Shown here in pieces: positions 58,115 through 64,000 of a stretch of 64,000 nt of DNA. The notes beneath the pieces were generated by a model. The model saw only the letters and a program-made list of their open reading frames with translations, was not told where the DNA came from and searched no databases. A program made the translations under genes and the position numbers. Source of the stretch: Patiria pectinifera (taxonomy: Eukaryota; Echinodermata; Asteroidea; Valvatida; Asterinidae); the NCBI GenBank assembly GCA_029964075.1, contig CM057147.1:16575513-16639512 (forward strand), in the 5' to 3' direction. How positions within the stretch are numbered: position 1 is the stretch's first letter; every line of letters begins with the position of its first letter.

Positions 58115-59195
58115 GCAGATTCTTGCTAAGCATTAATATGTGCTTAAGCAATGCTTTTTCTACTATCCTTCTCAATGAAATGAACCCTGGACATTCAGAG
58201 GTCACCATTTATAAGTTTTCTGGGGTATTGACTTCATTTTTGTAGAGCGTGTTTCTATTTTTAGAGAATTTGACCCATTTTTGGTTAGTACTTGGCAGGG
58301 GATATAATTTTTGTAATCCTTGAGCGCTTGATAACGTTACTACAGTAGGCCCATAAATGCCGGTACGGTATTTTGAATTTAATTTTTCCGTGATGAATTA
58401 GGGAATAAAAGGAGTTGGTGACTTTGATTGAGTTGGAGTGATTTACAGGTTGGTTAGTTGGGAGGAGGGATGTTCGGAATTAGTGGTAATTAGTTCCCAA
58501 CTAATTCTTGAAAATCATTAATAGGCCTATGTCCTGAGCAAGTACTATTCTTGTCCATGGAAATCACCGTTTATATGAGTTTTCTGAAATTCTGGGGGTA
58601 CTTTTTTTTTATTAAGTGGTTGTTTGCATTTTGGAGAAATTTTGACCCATTTCTGGTGAGTACATGTACATGTACTTGGCAGGGTATAGTGAAGTTAATC
58701 CTTGGAAGGGCTTGACTGCAATACTCCACTAGGCACATAAACACAAGAATTCAACTTGTCTGTGATAAACTGGGAAATAAAAAAGTTGGTGAGCTTAGAT
58801 TGAGTGAGTGATTTACAGGTTGGTTTGTTAAGGGGAGAAATTGAACTCGTTCCCAGGTAATTTTGCAAAGCATTAATATGTCCTGAGCAATCTTTTCTAC
58901 TATTATTTATATTTACCGTTTATGAGTTTATAGGGTACTACTTTTTTTATTCAGAGGTTGTTTCTATTTTGGAGAACTTTGACCCATTTTTGGTTGAGTG
59001 CAAATTACGGTACTGCAGAGAGGAGTATAATTTTTAAATCGCCATGAAAGCACTTGACTGCATTACTGAGTGATTTACAGTAGGGCGCATAAGTACATGA
59101 ATTAAATTGTCTGTGATGAATTAGGGAATAAAAAGTTGGTGACTTGGATTGAGGTGAGTTATTTACAGGTTTTGTTAGTTAGGAGGAGGGGTGGT
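58115..59195 (+). repeat. ~370-bp tandem repeat, three units (copy 2)
   Basis: Units begin near 58115, 58497 and 58857 with the same ordered blocks as 13681-14395. One unit more than copy 1. Confidence 0.8.
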
Positions 59196-60887
59196 CACGT
59201 AATGGTTATTGGAGTGGCCCTTTCCATTATCAACTTTTATACCAGAAGTGTAACATTGTTGAAGCTTTTTGCGCTTGTCACAATTCATCCAAAGCAGGGT
59301 GTATAGACCATTTTAGCCAGAAAGCCTCAGTTTAACTCCAAAGGACCGTCTGTGGGCCTGTGGTTTTCCATGAAACCCACGTGCAGCTTCATTGTCATGA
59401 GTATAGGCCACGTGGCCACATTATTCATACGTGAGCCGCAATGTCATATCCGGCTTAAACCCGCACTTACATACAAAATGTCTGTCACAGTTCACAGGGA
59501 GGCTACTCTAGTGTGTTAAATTTATTCAAAATACTATTTACATGTAGCAAAAGTAGAAATAATATTTTTGCACAGTTTTACAGGATGTTTTTATACAAAC
59601 TGTCAATCTTTGAAACATAAGGTTTTCTCAATCATTTCGTGGTTCCATTTTGAGGTCAGTTGCATACTCTACCCATTTTGTGCAAATTTTGTGAATTCCA
59701 AGTTGTTTACCAACTTTATTTTTAAGCTTTTTATGTATATGTATGATGTTGTTTCTGATCAATGGTTGGCCATTTTGAACTTACATCCACTTCACATACA
59801 TGTGATTTTAATAGTGAAATGAAGCAGTGTGTTTAACACTGATCCTGAAACAGAATGAGAATAACAGTGAATTGGAAAACAAAATGCAAAGTTTTGAATT
59901 ATATAAATGATTTCTCTTTTATTTGATACATTGCTCCGGTTAGTGATTCACAGTATCGGTTAATTTATTGTGACATTATCGGTTGACGATACATTATCCG
60001 TTAGTTACTACATTATCAAAGTTGTAACAGAGTGCCCCTTGGAAAAGTTTACTTGAAAACCTACTTTCTGAGTTTAGAAACCTGTCCTCCTGAATTTAGA
60101 AATCGTTCGTCTCTCCAGGTTGTAACCTTAAATCACAGGAAATCCTTACTTAACTGCCCATATCGACTCGCTGTTGTAAGTGCCCAGAAAAGATGACTAC
60201 ATTGTCTGCACGCTTCTAAATTTGTTCTTAAAGAAAAAAAAATAGGAAAAGATAACATCCAGGATTTTCTGTGGTTTTGTCTAATAGTGGAAAAGCAAAA
60301 TCTAATAATAAGCTTTAGCTAGGTTATCAGCCAAACAGACTTACATTATGATTGTTGTCCAATTAAAGGGATGGGTATCAGTTAAAATCAGGGGTAAAAA
60401 ATTAGGAGGCCGGAGTGCAATGTTAAAGTTGAATCATCTTTCAGCTGTGGTAAATAATCTAATTACAATGTAAGTTGTGAGGTAACACACAAGACCAGAG
60501 GATCAGGTTATCTGCAGATCTGTCTGGGATTTTGGAATGGGTCTAAGCTAAATGGAGAAGAAAAATAAGAAGAATGAAGATATCTCGAGTGAACAGAGTT
60601 TACCACAATGGCCTTGGGAGAATAAATGAAATTACATCTGCATTTGTAGGAACTTTGAGGTGAATGTAATGAGTCCAACCCGCATACAGAGTATGTAGAG
60701 AAGCCATGATGGGCTCTTGTTAGTATGAAAGGGTTCCTGAAAGTCTCAAGTTGGACCCCAGGTCCTTCTGAGATTAATGTTGAAGAACCTTTAAAAAACT
60801 GGAGTTTTGCAACCTCAGTCTTATAACTTGGGTCTTGAGCTAGACAATTAATGTAATGTACAATGTATATTATTCAAATAATGAATG

Positions 60888-61436
60888 TTAAAGGGATATA
60901 TACAACATTCTGCGAACATCGAAAAATAAAAATACCAAGTTTTTCTGACGAAATACTTTACTAGGATGTTGGTAAAAAATAACAGTATAAAGCATCCTGT
61001 AAAATTATGGCACCTGGTGTGAAGAAGTCATTTTCAAGAAAATAGTATTTGTGTATACATTTCCAACGGTGGTCAAGCCCGACCACCGTTGGAAGCAACC
61101 CTAACTATTTTTCAACTACTATCCAGATTTACCATTTTTCAGTCCAAATTTTGTTTGATATTGGTTACATGTTCATGACCGGGTGCAGGCAGGCTAGAAT
61201 GGTCCCGTTACCTTACAATTTTCCGGCATTCATAAATATTGAACTATTTCATCCTTAATGGAGCCAGGGAACCAGACTGCTGAATATTTTTGTTTGTCTT
61301 GGTTTTTCCAGCATTTTTAGAACACAAAACTTCCAAACATGTTAGTGTAACAATATTTGATCTATTATACTAACCCCTCAAATAGTTCAATTCTGAAAAT
61401 TACAGCAAAAAAGCCAATGATGTACATTCCCTTTAA
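60888..61436 (+). mobile_element. Family A foldback element (MITE), copy 2 only, with empty site in copy 1
   Basis: TTAA at 60888-60891 and 61433-61436. Left terminus ttaaagggatatatacaaca; right terminus gatgtacattccctttaa. Copy 1 at 16781-16800 reads tggatgTTAAtgagtccaat, the same flanks with a single TTAA. Central palindrome present but altered (ccaacggtgg...ccaccgttgg). Confidence 0.92.
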
Positions 61437-62782
61437 TGTGAGTCCAATCTGGAATAATTTCACATGTTGGCCGGATGGAATGTTCCATTCCACGAGCCGA
61501 AGCCAATTGGAATGGAACACTCCATCGTCACCAGACTAAATTATTTTGTCCATTGCACAAATGTGAGAAACTTTTCATTGTTTTGTTTTATCACGATACC
61601 TGAATAAATCCTTGTCATCTAATTGGTAGTAGTGTGACCAATGCAGTGGAACGATCTCGGTGTTTACCATGGAATGGAACTTCTATCTTTGCAGTGTGGC
61701 CGGTTAGGTGGGTTGGGGCGAATAATTCAATGACACTTGATCAACAACCCACCAATCCAGAAGGACAGGAATTTATAAATTCCTGCGTTTGTGTACATTT
61801 AATGTGCCCAAAGCAAAGCGATAGTTATATTGAGCCAAGAGTTTATGATTTAGGATCCTGAAATCTCCTCAGCTAAAACCAGAGAGTCGAGGAAATTGAA
61901 TTTTTAAACATCAGATTGTGTTGGTGAATCAAGTATATTTTTGGTTATAGCTTTACATAATTTTTTTTTTTTTTGGTGTGCTGTCTTGGAGCAGGGACAT
62001 CAAATTCTGACCAAATATTGCATAGTATTTCTCACCAAGGTGCTTTAAATTACATTTATCAATATTGCATGTTACACAATGTAACTGCACTAATTTTTTC
62101 TGAATTTATTAGTGAAGAGAGCTCTACATGTATACATTGCACAATGTATGTTATTTAAGAAACCTTCAACATACACGTACTCTTGATCCTTATATCATCA
62201 TCATGAGTTTTGGTTACACAACTTGATAAGTGTCAAGGTGGAATGCATTACAACACACACTCACTTTCATTGAGTGGCCCTACATGCGTATGCTTGGATT
62301 TGGAGTTTAATAAACGGCTGATACCTACAGACACAATCTACAGACACAGAAGTATTGATTTATGCAGTGCTGTACACCTCAGCTCATTGATTGCATGTTA
62401 AAGGATTTTGCTGCTTCAAATGGGTTAATTTCATTGACCTGTTCAACTCAAAAGAATAGGAGTGCAGAGAGAAGAAAACAGGAAATTAATTACTAATGAT
62501 GATATTGATATAGGCCCTACATGTACCACCCGAATCTGTGTGTGGTCTTATTGGTGCATCAGGTCAAAAAATGCAATTCAATTTCTAATTGGTTAGAATT
62601 CTTTTTTAATTTATTCAGTTATTTCCGTAGTTATTGTGGAGTGCTGTAGCTTCATGGTGTGATACAATGAACTCAAGATCTTGTGGGTAATTCTGCAGGT
62701 TGTGGGTTGAGAGTCCAGCCTGGGTTGTGGTGTGTGTGCTGTATGCTAGACATCATCTCTCATTGCTTCTCCCAGCCCAGGA

Positions 62783-63269
62783 TTAAAGAGAGGTTGTGGA
62801 ATGCTCGAAGACATTTCCGTCATTTTTCAGGTATATGAAGCCTAAGATTGTGATGGAAATAAAAACGACTATTGTTTCTGTCATGAAATGAGTACAAAGG
62901 GTACTTTTGAGAGCTGTTTTCAGGCCCTGTTTTCGACCCAAAGAGTACAATTCGTGTAAAAGTCGTCGTTAGGGGCAGCAAACAAAACATAGTCAATCGT
63001 GACATAATAAACAGGACTTGTTTATACAACGCTGCATAGGGAGTCCTGTTTATTACCTCACAATTTACTATGTTTTGTTTGCTGCCCCCTAACGACATTC
63101 TCACAAATTACGCCGTTTGAAGTTGGCAGGACCTGAAAAACAGCTCTCAAGCTATGTTTTCATACTCATTTTCATGACTATTGGCCCATGTCGTTTATTT
63201 CATCACTGCTGGAAACTTGCTGCCGAGCTGGCTGACAGTAATCTTCGAGCATTCCACAACCTCTCTTAA
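62783..63269. mobile_element. Family C palindromic element, copy-2 counterpart
   Basis: TTAA at 62783-62786 and 63266-63269. Same site and same SINE context as 18124-18604, so the insertion predates divergence of the two versions; the arms have diverged. Confidence 0.87.
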
Positions 63270-64000
63270 ATAATTACATGTGCAAATGTACATGTGTAAG
63301 GGCAAATGTGGTAGTTACATGTGTACATGTTTGATATATCCATTTGTGGGCCTACATGTGTATTGTACATGTAGCATTAATGAGCTGGGAGATGAGATGG
63401 TCTTTATAGAGTGTCTAGCTCATTGGCATGACAAGCAGTGGTAATAATAAAGTTAGTATCACACTGCTTGAGGCACCTATTATACATTGCACAGTGTAAT
63501 TATTTAAATGTGGCTGTGTCGAATGTACCAAATGTTAGAATATGCAATCCGTCAACTGAAATCAGGAATATGGATTCAAATATTCCAACAAATTTGAGTG
63601 GTCTTGAGGAGATTATGGAAACGTATCTTAAGTTGTGTGATTATATGTGAGTGGTCTTGAGGAAATTATAGGAAAACATATCTTAAGTTGTGTGATTTTA
63701 TTGTTTGTCAAATGCCACTCTTTTGTTGAAAGCACTGCTTCCGTACGTGATCTGGGAGCTTCCAAGAAAAAAGCTAACTCTACCTGTTCTGTACAGTATA
63801 TTGTTTTCAAAAAGCTTTCTTGTCAATTTTTGAGACAAGCACAGGTGCAAGCAAATCCCAATCGGAGGCCAGCTTAGACTGTCACTTGTTTTGCGTATTG
63901 TCTATTTATAAAGTGCACGTACGTGTACATACCTGTATCCCCACCATTGGTGCTCAAGGCACTACTACACTACTACCCTGCTCATTGGGGCCAATGAAAC

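Larger units (their letters stand above)
55282..62782 (+). other. Copy-2 counterpart of CLUH intron 1 (to 18123)
   Basis: Colinear with 10671-18123, except for the features listed separately: a third tandem unit, an extra family A element, no family B element at 14529 and no foldback at 15450. No coding sequence beyond the damaged exon 1. A short stretch at 59938-60030 (ggttagtgattcac, cattatcggttgacgat) is extra relative to copy 1. Confidence 0.75.
45217..64000 (+). repeat. Copy 2 of the ~19-kb direct duplication (probable alternative haplotype)
   Basis: Second version of 1-19262. Scattered substitutions, very many 1-10 base indels and several whole-element presence/absence differences separate the copies. 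It lies downstream of a 500-N gap that also interrupts CLUH. This is the arrangement expected when a haplotig is scaffolded next to its allele, not one expected of a functional tandem gene. Confidence 0.95.

Noticed and set aside
1-64000. CRISPR arrays, bacterial operons, retroviral or Polinton-type elements
   Set aside because: No direct repeat-spacer pattern, no prokaryotic gene organisation, and no reverse transcriptase, integrase, capsid or long terminal repeats were seen.
45217-64000. A functional second CLUH gene
   Set aside because: Only exon 1 falls within the window and it is frameshifted; the arrangement around the gap fits an alternative haplotype better.

Overview
The window is nuclear DNA from an intron-rich animal. 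It carries one gene that can be recognised with confidence: the 5' two-thirds of CLUH (clustered mitochondria homolog, the Clu1/CluA family). CLUH is a cytosolic protein that binds mRNAs of nuclear-encoded mitochondrial proteins. The AT-rich, repeat-rich sequence, the tRNA-derived SINEs, the many short foldback DNA transposons and the two diverged versions of one locus suggest a highly heterozygous marine invertebrate. A deuterostome such as an echinoderm (possibly a sea star) is my best guess. That assignment is inference; nothing in the window proves the species.

Layout: 1-10194 is 5' flank of CLUH, filled with mobile-element debris. CLUH runs on the + strand from the ATG at 10203 through nineteen coding exons to 43538, where a 500-base run of N (43552-44051) interrupts it. 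The exons join in compatible phases throughout, except at exon 4, which appears to carry uncorrected indels. The TPR-containing C-terminal part of CLUH is not in the window. After the gap comes about 1.2 kb of unrecognised sequence (44052-45216). Then the window starts again: 45217-64000 is a second, colinear, same-strand version of 1-19262, including a second copy of CLUH coding exon 1 that is frameshifted.

The most economical reading is that the second copy is the other haplotype of the same locus, placed in tandem by the assembler across the gap, not a true tandem gene duplication. The pair is still informative, because it gives filled and empty sites for several elements. A family A foldback element is present only in copy 2, at a TTAA site. 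Family B elements are present in one copy only, in both directions. A 1.14-kb TA-flanked element and a 267-bp foldback are present only in copy 1. A family D repeat lies in opposite orientations in the two copies, and a tandem repeat of about 370 bp has two units in one copy and three in the other. No LTR retrovirus, Polinton, CRISPR array, rRNA or functional tRNA gene was seen. I found no new multi-gene system. The unusual content lies in the allelic or duplicated structure, the TTAA- and TA-flanked foldback elements of about 500 bp, an inverted minisatellite around a telomere-like core, and a strong excess of two palindromic octamers.
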